A stretch of 64,000 nt of DNA from CAWUKT01 sp963923035 (GTDB lineage Bacteria > Bacteroidota > Bacteroidia > J057 > JADKCL01): positions 1-64,000 of the forward strand of contig CAWUKT010000002.1 in NCBI GenBank assembly GCA_963923035.1. The letters are read 5' to 3'. The notes below the pieces were generated by a model. It was not told the DNA's origin and did no database searches. It saw only the letters and a program-made list of their open reading frames with translations. Below are positions 44,301 to 52,825 of the stretch, in pieces. The first letter of the stretch is position 1. Every line of letters begins with the position of its first letter. Made by a program: the position numbers and the translations under genes.

Positions 44301-45869
44301 GACCGCCGGAAATCCTTGCTGCTTGCCAATTTGGGTGGTTTCGCCTTTTACCCGGTGGTACACCCCTTGGTTGTCAATCGAATACCAGTACGTATCTTCC
44401 TCTCCCAGGACTTTGTGGATCAAAGAATGGATCCGGGTCACACCTTGGTTGGGGAGGGACAATGGGGTCGGCACCACAGAATCGTTGCGAATCTCGTAGT
44501 AGCCCCTAAACCCGCCCGCGATCAGTTTGCCATCGGCCAATTTAGTCACCATGGCAAAACCCGGTGCCTTGCTATCGTCCTCTTCGGGGAGGAAGGAGTA
44601 CGTCAGGGGAAAAATCTTGCCGGTATTGGACACGTATTTATACAGACTCCCCCGGACCGTGAAATAGGCAAACCCTTCCGGCGTGCCGACCACTTTGTTG
44701 AAATAGCCGCGGGAAGGCTGGCCATCGATGGGAACATTTTGAATGACCCCATTTTTCAATTCAAACAAGCCATCCTGAGATCCGATGAGAAAATGCTCCG
44801 GCCCCAATTCGGCGATGGAAAACACACCATTCTGGTTGAGTTGGGTGCCTTTACCATAGTGGGTGAACTCGGTCCCCATAAACCTGAACAGGCCGCCGCC
44901 ATCGGTCCCGAACCACAATTGGCCCTCCTGGTCTTCCAGAATGGAATTCACCCCCATTCGAAGTTGACCCGAAACCTGATCCAGCGGCTCAAACGACCCG
45001 CCCCGGTAGACGTAGTTGCGGTTTTCGCTGCCAAACCAGACCCAGTCCCGCCGGTCCACCAGGATCGTGGAAGCGCCGGTTCCTCCGGTACCACTGAGTC
45101 GCCCCAAGTTTTCCAGCTCCCCATTTTCGAACTTCCAGGCATTCCGGATGGTTCCAAAATACATCAGTTCTTCACTGACCACTTTGACGACCACAACGGA
45201 AGAGCGGATTTCGGGATGGTTGGGGGTAAACAAAAGGGTGTCCAATTGATCGTCGACCACCCGGACGATGGTCGAATCGGTGGCGAGGATGGGGTTTCCA
45301 TCGGCATCCTTGCTGAGGTAATTGGGAATTTGGCCGTTGTAAACATCGGCCAGCGAGTCAGAAGTGGCGACCGGGAACAAGGCCGGACGGAATTCCTCCT
45401 GCCCTTGTTTCAGGCGGTACAGGCCCGTACTGATGGACAAGACCCATAAATCGCCGTGGCGATCTTCGATGAAATTCCCGAGATCGTTCTCGAGGATAAA
45501 GGTATCGTTGACGAGGTAGTGCTTGAACTGGTCGCCGTCGTAGCGGGAAATGCCGCGGTTGGCGTGGCGGATCCAAATATTGCCCTGACGATCTTCCAGC
45601 AGGGCATCCACCTGGTAGAACAGGAGGCCGTCGTCCGAAGAAAGGTTCCGAAACGTGGTGCCATCGAACAGGTCGATGCCGCCGCCCTGGGTTCCCAACC
45701 ACAAAAATCCCCGCTGGTCCTGCAAAATGGCCCGCACCTCCGATTGGACCAATCCTTCATCCACATTGAAATTGATGAAATTCAATTCCTGCGCCACCAA
45801 GGGGGTACGGACAACACCTCCTACCAGAAGGATCATCATCAATTTCATCCAATACCCAATGCGGAACAT
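41388..45869 (-). CDS. Giant hybrid two-component sensor (propeller - Y_Y_Y - kinase - receivers - HPt)
   Basis: The 1493-residue protein begins with a signal peptide (MKLMMILLVGGVVRTPLVAQ after a short lead). Residues about 30-670 hold some 12-14 Reg_prop propeller repeats (for example AILQDQRGFLWLGTQGGGID). A Y_Y_Y domain follows (LEPGDYVFKVKAGTVTGGW), then one membrane helix (about 765-785). HisKA has NMSHEIRTPMNGVIGM-like FLAKMSHEIRTPMNG (His about 835), and HATPase has NAIKFTEEG and GTGLGLAISY. A degenerate receiver (about 1075-1185) is followed by a canonical receiver (LIAEDNPINLDVANGML, Asp in FMDVQMPELDG near 1256) and an HPt (VAHRTKSSAAYSG, His near 1430). No AraC output is attached, unlike many Bacteroides HTCS proteins, so the output is separate. 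Confidence 0.93.
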   Translation of the reverse strand: MFRIGYWMKLMMILLVGGVVRTPLVAQELNFINFNVDEGLVQSEVRAILQDQRGFLWLGTQGGGIDLFDGTTFRNLSSDDGLLFYQVDALLEDRQGNIWIRHANRGISRYDGDQFKHYLVNDTFILENDLGNFIEDRHGDLWVLSISTGLYRLKQGQEEFRPALFPVATSDSLADVYNGQIPNYLSKDADGNPILATDSTIVRVVDDQLDTLLFTPNHPEIRSSVVVVKVVSEELMYFGTIRNAWKFENGELENLGRLSGTGGTGASTILVDRRDWVWFGSENRNYVYRGGSFEPLDQVSGQLRMGVNSILEDQEGQLWFGTDGGGLFRFMGTEFTHYGKGTQLNQNGVFSIAELGPEHFLIGSQDGLFELKNGVIQNVPIDGQPSRGYFNKVVGTPEGFAYFTVRGSLYKYVSNTGKIFPLTYSFLPEEDDSKAPGFAMVTKLADGKLIAGGFRGYYEIRNDSVVPTPLSLPNQGVTRIHSLIHKVLGEEDTYWYSIDNQGVYHRVKGETTQIGKQQGFPAVYIMGLEEDRNGNMWFATFKGVYRYRNGEFCSLGKKDGMLGEIVYLLNQDSEGNLWAGTERGVNKIVIDDNSDPVSIRSYGKAEGFIGVETNEEATLLDSQGRLWFGTIAGVTVFDPSQESSNDRVPEVLIQDVKLDLQSVDWKRKADSTLPWFGLPVNPELNSDENRLRFEFKAVDLVHPDKIRYKYMLEGLEKDWSMAISETQVTYSALEPGDYVFKVKAGTVTGGWSTEPAAFAFSIATPFQQTWWFRLVVVLLLVGLVYIGVRIRINSIERQRSILERKVNRRTRELQAEKAKVEEANQIKGEFLAKMSHEIRTPMNGVIGMTELLRRTPLTDQQNRFVETIQISGRNLLSLINDILDFSRIESGKIELENVPLDLRKLIEEVLGILSYGAFNKDLELLSFIDPNIRGPVMGDPARLKQILMNLVGNAIKFTEEGQIAVEAKVIEQNEEEAMIQLSVRDSGIGIPESKFASLFDSFSQVDASTTRKYGGTGLGLAISYQLSHLMGGRMWVESKPNIGSEFFFTIRVGLSEPWKLPEGGHPARGLEGKRVLLALKNSRGRNLLMRHLTHWGMEPAVFDSVEEMFAHAAENPPYFLLLGSRMFRTEALRTAHMTAEHALQYQYHYALICEPSLGINLKPTLNEWGRIVDKPVRRDVLLNALLLKEEAAKGEEIVVDGTMAQRLPLRILIAEDNPINLDVANGMLNSLGYTTSHAENGYKVLEWLEKETFDLIFMDVQMPELDGLETTRRVVRRFEGRRRPLIVAMTANAMESDRQACLEAGMDTFISKPFVMEELVELIHSLGQFSQHAPEVQLQGTAGVEEVEPVEKEIPVETKRVETKMDIVEEEAKAESSFEYIDLSLLYEASNGQDAFVVVVAGKLIDKLPEAMQELRDHLAAGDYDQVRAVAHRTKSSAAYSGAADLKEMFRQVEYIAYERENLDEIPARLDELDVYVGHVVRELTQAVADLSN

Positions 45870-46085
45870 GTTGGTGGTCCTGATAAATTAGTGGTTCTTA
45901 GCCCGTAACAATTGGGGGTTCTTCCCAATGGAAAGCAATTTATGAAAATTTCCCCCGAAAACAGGAGCCTTTTCATTGAGGATCAAATCTGGAATTGAGG
46001 AGGGAAAAAGAGAGTTAGACGAAGCGCAAAATCATTCAAAAGGACCTTCCAAGTACGTTCTCGATTGAAAAATGGGGCGGAGTGG

Positions 46086-47024
46086 TCACTGACCGGACTC
46101 GTTGAGGCGCTGGAGCTCCGGATATTTTCGGGCAGCCACCATCCGAATCTCGCGGGCGGTGGTATCTTCTTTCCCGGGATGCCATCCCGGCGGCCGAAAC
46201 AGGTACTGCACCTTGTCCCAAAGGCGGTTCGCTGATTTTACGTCCTGCCACAGGGACTTGAATTCATCGGTTTGGCTGACCCAGAGGTTGCCCGCATCCA
46301 ATTCCTTCTGCAACCCAAACTTCGGCGGCTCTTCCTTCAATTGGTGCTGGTAGGTCCGAAACAAATTGTCCCAGAGGCTAAAGGTCAGGCCGTAGTTGCG
46401 GTCCACATAGACATCGTTGCTGGCGTGGTGGAGGCGGTGGGCCGAGGGAGTAATGAGAATCTTTTTCAACCAGGCTGCTTCTTTTTGGGGCGCAAACCGT
46501 TCGTTGAGGTGCAGGAAAACGCCGTAAATCATGGCGATCCCTTCCACAATGATGATCATCAAGGGATTGAAGCCGAGGAGGGGCAGCCAGATGATGATGT
46601 GAGGAGCAATCAGGAACTCGGCAAAGGAACCCCGAAATGCCACCGACGCCTTCATTTCCTGCGGCGAATGGTGCACACTGTGGATCGCCCAGAAAAAGCG
46701 CACTTTGTGCGAAATCCAATGGGTGACAAACGACATGAAATCGTAGCCGACATAGGCCAGGACCCACACCCACCATTCAAATCCCAGGTCAAAAAACCGG
46801 AAATAGTACATGCCAAACATGAAGGAGATCATCACCAGCTCATTCAGGAGAAACACTGGCAAAAAGGTCAACGCGGCACTGAATACATTTGCCCAGCCCT
46901 CCCGGTGACTTTCGACCAGTTCTAGCCACGTCAGGGCCAGCCACTCGATGACCACAATCGCTACCGACGCAATCGTCATGAAAAGCGGGATCAGTTCGGC
47001 GTAGTATTGGAGGAGTTCCTGCAT
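46086..47024 (-). CDS. Sterol desaturase/fatty acid hydroxylase family membrane protein
   Basis: The 312-residue protein has about five membrane helices and the complete histidine ligand set of the di-iron hydroxylase family: THWISHKVRFFWAIHSVHHS (HWISH and HSVHH), FLHLNERF, and PSAHRLHHASNDVYVDRNYG (HRLHH). It inserts hydroxyl groups or double bases in lipids; the substrate is not predictable. A C-terminal extension (LRPPGWHPGKEDTTAREIRM) is common in this family's bacterial members. The start is the ATG at 47024. A CTAAACTTTG element just upstream could be the -7 box. Confidence 0.92.
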   Translation of the reverse strand: MQELLQYYAELIPLFMTIASVAIVVIEWLALTWLELVESHREGWANVFSAALTFLPVFLLNELVMISFMFGMYYFRFFDLGFEWWVWVLAYVGYDFMSFVTHWISHKVRFFWAIHSVHHSPQEMKASVAFRGSFAEFLIAPHIIIWLPLLGFNPLMIIIVEGIAMIYGVFLHLNERFAPQKEAAWLKKILITPSAHRLHHASNDVYVDRNYGLTFSLWDNLFRTYQHQLKEEPPKFGLQKELDAGNLWVSQTDEFKSLWQDVKSANRLWDKVQYLFRPPGWHPGKEDTTAREIRMVAARKYPELQRLNESGQ

Positions 47025-47146
47025 GGGTTCAAAGTTTAGAGTTCAAGGGGGCCGAGGAATGCGAATGGGTCTGGCTGGGAAATAGACGGGTCGAAGGGGA
47101 TTTCCCCCACCCGGGAGGGAAAAATTGGGCTGGGGAAAAGGAGGGG

Positions 47147-47178
47147 AAAAACCCGACCGCCGGTTGACGGGCGGTCGG
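47147..47178 (-). terminator. Minus-strand rho-independent terminator after the papain-like gene
   Basis: On the minus strand CCGACCGCC, an 8-base loop, and GGCGGTCGG lead into GTTTTTCC. It lies 40 bases past the stop of the 369-residue gene and isolates it from the hydroxylase gene. Confidence 0.8.
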
Positions 47179-47218
47179 TTCAACGATTGCGATCAGACGA
47201 TCGTTTCAAGCTCTGATT

Positions 47219-48328
47219 CTACTGGCGGGTGACCCGCAAGCTCAAGCCCTGCAAGTCAACTTGGGAAGCCGTGTCAGTTGTCGCCAGGCGACGTTCCATT
47301 TCAAGGGGGACCCGGCCAGGAGAGGTCCCGGGGTTCATCGAGTTCCAGTCTTCGTTTTCTCCGTGCTGATCCAACATGGAATCCACAAAATCTGCCGGCC
47401 TGCCTGGCCGGACACCTTGGGTGGACTGGTCAACCGAACCGTCGTAGACCTCTTGCAGGTAGTCTCCCCGGGTCGGGGAAGTCAATTCTGTCGTCAGGCG
47501 GTGGGCTTCTGCTACCGGCACTTTCAGTTCATACTCCGGGAAATTGGCGTCGATCAGGGTCACATACCGGGAATCGATCCCTGAGATCGTGACCCAGTGG
47601 GCGTAGCTACTCGATGGAGACGGCGTCCCATTGGCAAAGTGGTCCATGACAATGGTATTGTTGGTCGTATCCACGGTGGCGCCAGCCCGGTCAGCTTGGG
47701 CGGGAATGGCAAGGGGAGAGAGAGCAGGAGGAGTGGCAATGGGATCGTCCGGGAACAGCGCGTCAAACGCTTCCTCAATGGGAGCGCTGTACAAGTGCGC
47801 ATCGACAGCCAGGGTCGCGCCGACCAATTCCGGACTGTTCGTGCCCGTAGTATCGAGGGCGGTTCTCCAATCGGCCGCTGTGTTCATGGAACTATCAATG
47901 GGCTTGGCGTCCAAATTCACCTTGTAGGGAGTTCTTCCCTGGTTGTACTCGTTAATGATGGCCATGGCATTGTGGAACGAGGTGATTTCCCCCTGTCCAG
48001 TCACTCCGGGACCAACAATGCCGGCCGCTTCGAGCAAAAGTTGAATTACAAACTCGGTGTTGGGCCCATCCAGGCCGTAGACCCAGGCAATGGCATGGCC
48101 AAGGGAGTACAAACCGCAAGTCCCAGCTTGCTGGGCCTGGGGCTCTATGGGGCGTCCCATGACTTCTGGGGGAGCGGCGACCGCCGAGGTCGCGCTGGGC
48201 GCAAAGCCATGACCGGCGCTGATACTATGGGCAGGAGGCGGAAAGCTGCGGCCCATCATGCCAGTGGGTTGGCTACGGGAGATTGTCGGTTGGGTTTTAC
48301 TTTTACTAGGTGACGAATGAAGCGGCAT
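47219..48328 (-). CDS. Candidate papain-like cysteine protease or effector with disordered N-terminus
   Basis: The 369-residue protein has no signal peptide. Residues 1-65 are disordered and rich in Ser, Pro, Gln and Gly (MPLHSSPSKSKTQPTISRSQ ...). From residue 64 comes PQAQQAGTCGLYSLGHAIAW, a Q-x(3)-C-G catalytic-Cys-like motif (Cys71). Later SSSYAHWVTISGIDSRYVTL supplies His244, with IDANFPEYEL (Asp260/Asn262) after it. Cys, His and Asn/Asp in this order fit a papain-like fold. A long disordered leader plus a protease core without an export signal is typical of effectors loaded into injection systems. That role is inference; no injection-system genes are in the window. It may also be an intracellular protease. 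Confidence 0.72.
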   Translation of the reverse strand: MPLHSSPSKSKTQPTISRSQPTGMMGRSFPPPAHSISAGHGFAPSATSAVAAPPEVMGRPIEPQAQQAGTCGLYSLGHAIAWVYGLDGPNTEFVIQLLLEAAGIVGPGVTGQGEITSFHNAMAIINEYNQGRTPYKVNLDAKPIDSSMNTAADWRTALDTTGTNSPELVGATLAVDAHLYSAPIEEAFDALFPDDPIATPPALSPLAIPAQADRAGATVDTTNNTIVMDHFANGTPSPSSSYAHWVTISGIDSRYVTLIDANFPEYELKVPVAEAHRLTTELTSPTRGDYLQEVYDGSVDQSTQGVRPGRPADFVDSMLDQHGENEDWNSMNPGTSPGRVPLEMERRLATTDTASQVDLQGLSLRVTRQ

Positions 48329-48580
48329 GGTTGATGTAGATTTAGGTTAAGGGATGTGATAGAAGCGAACCACACAATCCCTTGGTTCATACATTAGCGA
48401 GATTCGGAACCATGACGCAGCAAAGCGGAATTTCCCCTACTGCTCCCTCCATTTTTTTCATTTTTTCTCATTCTCCATTATCTCCCCTCACTCCAAACCC
48501 CTATCAATCAACCATTTTCTGCATTTCTCTCGTCCCCGGGTCAATTTATTTTATTCAATTTCGCTCCCTTCATTGTCTCT

Positions 48581-49144
48581 ATGGACCAGGAAAATCAGGA
48601 CAGTGCACTGGTGCAAAGGATTCAGTCTGGAGACCGGGCGGCATTTCGGCAGTTGTTCGACCGGTACTACCGGGACCTGCTGGGCACGGCTGTGAATCTG
48701 CTGCGGGATGAGGACATGGGGAAAGACGTGGTCCAGGAAGTGTTTTTGCAGATTTGGAAAAACCGGGAAACGTGGAATCTCCATGGTCAGGTCAGTTCTT
48801 ACCTGAAGCGGGCCGTGATCAACCGCTCGCTCAATGTGCTGCGCCGGGCGAAGAAACAAACCGGTGAGGAAGCGCTGGAACAGACGCCTTCCCCCCAAAC
48901 TTCTGCCATGGACCAACTCTCCTATTCCGAGTTGAATGAAGTATTGGAAGCAGCCCTGAAAAATCTGCCCGATCGGTGCCGGGCCGTTTTTGTGATGAAG
49001 CGACTCGAGGGCATGTCCCAAAAAGAGATTGCCGAACAATTGGGAATCTCCACCAAAACGGTCGAAAACCAGATCACAAAGGCGGTCAAAGCGCTGAAAA
49101 ACGCGTTGCAGGAATTTAAACGAAATCAATTGGACGGGACATAG
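48581..49144 (+). CDS. ECF sigma factor, FecI-like
   Basis: The 187-residue protein has sigma-2 (AAFRQLFDRYYRDLLGTAVN, LLRDEDMGKDVVQEVFLQIW) and sigma-4 (LPDRCRAVFVMKRLEGMSQK then EIAEQLGISTKTVENQITKA). The GMSQKEIAEQLGISTKTVE pattern is typical of the FecI-type sigma factors of Bacteroidota. It is followed 46 bases later by an anti-sigma (FecR) gene and then the TonB receptor gene: a complete cell-surface signalling trio that senses a substrate at the outer membrane and induces its own uptake genes. Confidence 0.94.
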   Translation: MDQENQDSALVQRIQSGDRAAFRQLFDRYYRDLLGTAVNLLRDEDMGKDVVQEVFLQIWKNRETWNLHGQVSSYLKRAVINRSLNVLRRAKKQTGEEALEQTPSPQTSAMDQLSYSELNEVLEAALKNLPDRCRAVFVMKRLEGMSQKEIAEQLGISTKTVENQITKAVKALKNALQEFKRNQLDGT

Positions 49145-49190
49145 GGGAAATTTCATTTCCGCGTGTCATTGTCCCAAACCCGTTGAGCCT

Positions 49191-50237
49191 ATGCAGGAAG
49201 ACCTTTACCTCACCCTAATTTATAAGCGGCTGGAAGGCGTATTGAGTCCAGCCGAGACCGAGCAATTGGAGCATTGGCTGGCTGAATCTCCCGCCAACCA
49301 GACGTTGGCGGAGGATGTGGAAGCGGCATGGAATGCCAGCGCCAACCTCAAAATGGAACCCGAAGTCAACCTCGACGACGCCTTTGCCCAATTGGAATTG
49401 GCCATGGATGACGAAAGTGCGCCCAAAGAGGTCGCCGAACCCACTTCCGATCCCAAGGTCCGCGATTTTCGTTCCCCCTCACCCGCTCCATCCTCCAGCA
49501 CCCGACTTTGGTCCATTGCCGCCGGAATCGCCGCCCTGGTGGTCGCGGGACTCTTCTTGTATCCCCGCTTCGCCGGGTCCTCCGAAACCGAATGGCTCAC
49601 CCTCGCCTCGTCCGAGGCCATCGAAACCCTGACCCTCTACGACGGCAGCGAAATCACCGTTTATCCCGGTGCCACCTTGCAGTATACCAAGGAAATGGTC
49701 GAAGGAAAACGCCCCGTAAAATTGGACGGCCAGGCATTTTTCTCCATCGCCAAGGACCCCGAACACCCGTTTACCATCGGCCTTCCCGGAAGTGAAATGA
49801 CCGTCCTCGGCACCAGCTTCGGGATCAATACCGAAGGGCGCGACCATGTCCTTCACGTCAACGAAGGCAAAGTCTCCCTCAAAGTCGAATTTGAAGAGCA
49901 GGCCCGAATTTTGACCGCCAACCAACGCTGCGAATGGAATCCTGAGGCCAAAACCCTCGAATTTATCCCCGAAGCCTCCCCCAATGGACTCGCGTGGCAT
50001 CTGGGAACCCTCAGCTTTCAGGCCACACCGCTCCGGGAGATCATCGGGGAGCTGGAAAATCAATGGGGAATAGAACTCGAAACCGAACGTTCTGAAATCC
50101 TCGATTGCCCACTTACGGTATCCTTTTCCACCCGGTCTTCCATCAAAGAAGTCCTGGAAAAACTGAGCCTGCTGTTGGGGGCGGACTGGGAAAACGATGG
50201 AGGAGGCAGCTATTCCATTTCGGGGGGTAGTTGTTGA
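49191..50237 (+). CDS. FecR-family anti-sigma factor
   Basis: The 348-residue protein has a cytosolic N-terminal anti-sigma region (DLYLTLIYKRLEGVLSPAET then EQLEHWL). One membrane helix follows (about residues 103-123, RLWSIAAGIAALVVAGLFLY). The periplasmic FecR domain shows TLYDGSEITVYPGATLQYTK, VKLDGQAFFSIAKDPEHPF and VLGTSFGINTEGRDHVLHVN EGKVS. A DUF4974/STN-like C-terminus closes it (FSTRSSIKEVLEKLSLLLGA). It holds the FecI-like sigma factor until the TonB receptor signals. Its TGA overlaps the receptor ATG by one base. Confidence 0.94.
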   Translation: MQEDLYLTLIYKRLEGVLSPAETEQLEHWLAESPANQTLAEDVEAAWNASANLKMEPEVNLDDAFAQLELAMDDESAPKEVAEPTSDPKVRDFRSPSPAPSSSTRLWSIAAGIAALVVAGLFLYPRFAGSSETEWLTLASSEAIETLTLYDGSEITVYPGATLQYTKEMVEGKRPVKLDGQAFFSIAKDPEHPFTIGLPGSEMTVLGTSFGINTEGRDHVLHVNEGKVSLKVEFEEQARILTANQRCEWNPEAKTLEFIPEASPNGLAWHLGTLSFQATPLREIIGELENQWGIELETERSEILDCPLTVSFSTRSSIKEVLEKLSLLLGADWENDGGGSYSISGGSC

Positions 50238-52822
50238 TGCGGTGGCTGTGGGGATTGGCCCTGCTTTTCTTGGGGACAGGAGGCTGGTCCCAAAGTGTCC
50301 TCAACCAACGGCTGGATTTTTCGGCCGACAAAGAATCTCCCATTGCCTGTTTGATGCGACTCTCGGAAGAATCCGGCGTCGCAATTGCTTTTTCCAACCG
50401 TATCCTGGACGGCGCCAAGGAGGTTTCCCTGGACCGTGAAGCCAGCCTCCTGCGGGACGTCCTCCAGCAGATTTTGCGGGGGACGCGGTGTGGGTTTCGG
50501 GAAATAGGAGGGGAAATCATTGTCTTTCGGGAGCGTCAGCTGGTGAGTGGCTATGTGCTGGACCAAACGTCCAGCGAAGCGCTGGTCGCCGCCACGGTCT
50601 ATATTCCCGGCCAACGCATGGGCACCTACACGAACGAGTACGGGTTTTTCAGCCTGGAAATTCCCGCGGAGCTGGATACGCTTCAGGTCCAGTACATCGG
50701 TTATGAGACCCAGCGGATCTTGCTGCCCAAGGACAGCGATGCCTTTGTCCAGCTCCGGCTCAAGCCGGACCTCAAGCTGGAAGACGTCGTCATTGTGGAC
50801 CGTCCCGAAAGCCGCTTTCCCTTGCCCCAGGCGCCCGACGGAAAGGCCATTTCGCTGGACCTGATCCAGCAGACGCCCACCATTGGGGGAGAGAGCGACC
50901 TCATCCGGACCGCCCAACTCCTGCCGGGCATCCAATCGGGCGTGGATGGCACCGCCGGTCTGTTTGTCCGGGGCGGAGATGCCGGCCACAACATGATGCT
51001 CCTGGACGGGGCGACTGTTTACATTCCCTACCACCTGCTCGGCATTTATTCGATCTACAACAGCAATTCGATCAAATCGGCGCGGGTCCTCAAAGGCGGC
51101 TACTCGGCCCGCTACGGCGGACGCCTGGCGGGGATCATGGATGTCCGCACCCGGGAAGGCAACCTCCACCAGTACAAGGGAGAGGTTTCCGCGAACCTGA
51201 TCAACGGGCGCCTGACGGCGGAAGGGCCGATCCAAAAGGACAAAAGCGCTTTTCTGCTCACAGGTCGCATTACCAACCAAACCCTGTTGCTCAATCCCTT
51301 TTTCGACCGCACCTACCACACCATCCCGAATGGCACCCAGGAAAACCGGTTTCAAGACCTGTTCGGGAAGGTGAATTTCAAGTTGTCGGACCGGGACCGG
51401 ATCTACCTGAGTGGGTTGTACACCAAGGATGAGTTTGGGAAGGAGTCCAATATGGTCGGCGGCGGACCCGATTTTTCTTCTGAAACCGAAGTCTACTGGA
51501 ACAATGCCGCCGGGACCATTCGCTGGAACCACCTCTTCAACGAGCAGGCCTTCATCAATACCCGCGTCACCTACAGCTTCAATTCCTTTCAGTTCTCGAG
51601 CTACGACGAATTCGCCGGCACCGGCTCTTCCTATGAATTGTACTTTACCGACAACCGCTCCCGCAACCACGAAGTGACCGTGGGGAGCGACCTGGACTGG
51701 AACATTGCACCGGGACATACCTTACGGGCCGGCGGTGGCATCACCCGCCGGACCTTCGAGACCAGCCTGACCTATTTTGACCAGGATTCCCCAGAGATCG
51801 ATTCCCTGACCGAAACCAACCCCAATACCCTGAGTGAGCTCATTAATCCTCCGACGGAAGTCGTCGGGGAAGCGTTTGCCTACCTCGAAGACGATATTCG
51901 GGTAGGCGAACACCTAACGTTTCGCCCCGGCCTGCGGGGCAGTTATTTTCAACACCCCACCGGCGACCATTTCCGCCTGGAACCCCGTTTTACCCTCGCC
52001 TACCTGCCCTCCAAACGCATGCGCTTCCACCTGAGCGGCAGCCGCATGGTCCAGTACCTCCATTTCATTTCCAATACCTCCATCCGTTTCCCCAATGACC
52101 TCTGGTTGCCCTCCACCGATGAATTGCCGCCACAGGAGAGTTGGCAGGCGGAATTGGGAGGAGAATGGGCCTTCGGAAACCACTGGGACGCCCAGTGGGA
52201 TGTGTACTACCGCCTCTTCGACGGGCTCCTGAGTGTACCCGAGGGCACCAACTTTATCCAGGGCGCCGATCTGAGCTCCGCGGGCGATTTCCTGTTGTCC
52301 GGCTCCGGCCGGGCCTACGGATCGGAATGGTCCCTGAACTATCAGTCCCAGGGCTGGGTCGGGCACCTCGCCTATACGCTGGCCCGTACCGAAAGGACTT
52401 TTCCCGGCACCAATTTGGGCTTGACCTTTCCCCAGGACTTTGATCGGCAGCACCAATTCAATGTGATGGGGTCGAAACGGATCGGGAAGCGGTGGGAAAC
52501 GGGCGTGGTGTGGTCCTATGCCTCAGCCAATCCGCGCCAGGAGTTGGTGAGCGTCGAACGGGGACTCGGATTGACGACCATTTTGCCGCCGCCGGGGACC
52601 AAAAATAGCGTCAGGTCCGAACCGAACCACCGGCTGGACCTGACCCTTACAATGTTCGTAAATCAAAAAAACTTTTTACATCGGTTCCAAGTCTCTCTTT
52701 ACAACGTTTACAACCGCTCCAACATTGCCTATTTTTTGCAAGCGCCCGGAGGAATCGGGGCGATGGAGCGCGTAGCTTCCCTCGGATTTACCCCCGGATT
52801 CTCCTATACCCTTACCCATTGA
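50237..52822 (+). CDS. TonB-dependent outer membrane receptor with STN signalling domain
   Basis: The start is the ATG at 50237 (MRWLWGLALLFLGTGGWSQ signal peptide); upstream TTG codons would overlap the FecR gene more. The 861-residue protein has an STN domain (about 25-95, ESPIACLMRLSEESGVAIAF), a carboxypeptidase-D regulatory-like domain (about 100-180, LVSGYVLDQTSSEALVAATV), a plug domain (PTIGGESDLIRTAQLLPGIQ, LFVRGGDAGHNMMLLDGA) and a 22-strand-type barrel ending in GFTPGFSYTLTH. It imports an unknown substrate and, with the adjacent FecI/FecR pair, signals its presence. Its stop lies 3 bases from the convergent DUF3570 gene. Confidence 0.93.
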   Translation: MRWLWGLALLFLGTGGWSQSVLNQRLDFSADKESPIACLMRLSEESGVAIAFSNRILDGAKEVSLDREASLLRDVLQQILRGTRCGFREIGGEIIVFRERQLVSGYVLDQTSSEALVAATVYIPGQRMGTYTNEYGFFSLEIPAELDTLQVQYIGYETQRILLPKDSDAFVQLRLKPDLKLEDVVIVDRPESRFPLPQAPDGKAISLDLIQQTPTIGGESDLIRTAQLLPGIQSGVDGTAGLFVRGGDAGHNMMLLDGATVYIPYHLLGIYSIYNSNSIKSARVLKGGYSARYGGRLAGIMDVRTREGNLHQYKGEVSANLINGRLTAEGPIQKDKSAFLLTGRITNQTLLLNPFFDRTYHTIPNGTQENRFQDLFGKVNFKLSDRDRIYLSGLYTKDEFGKESNMVGGGPDFSSETEVYWNNAAGTIRWNHLFNEQAFINTRVTYSFNSFQFSSYDEFAGTGSSYELYFTDNRSRNHEVTVGSDLDWNIAPGHTLRAGGGITRRTFETSLTYFDQDSPEIDSLTETNPNTLSELINPPTEVVGEAFAYLEDDIRVGEHLTFRPGLRGSYFQHPTGDHFRLEPRFTLAYLPSKRMRFHLSGSRMVQYLHFISNTSIRFPNDLWLPSTDELPPQESWQAELGGEWAFGNHWDAQWDVYYRLFDGLLSVPEGTNFIQGADLSSAGDFLLSGSGRAYGSEWSLNYQSQGWVGHLAYTLARTERTFPGTNLGLTFPQDFDRQHQFNVMGSKRIGKRWETGVVWSYASANPRQELVSVERGLGLTTILPPPGTKNSVRSEPNHRLDLTLTMFVNQKNFLHRFQVSLYNVYNRSNIAYFLQAPGGIGAMERVASLGFTPGFSYTLTH

Positions 52823-52825
52823 CCT

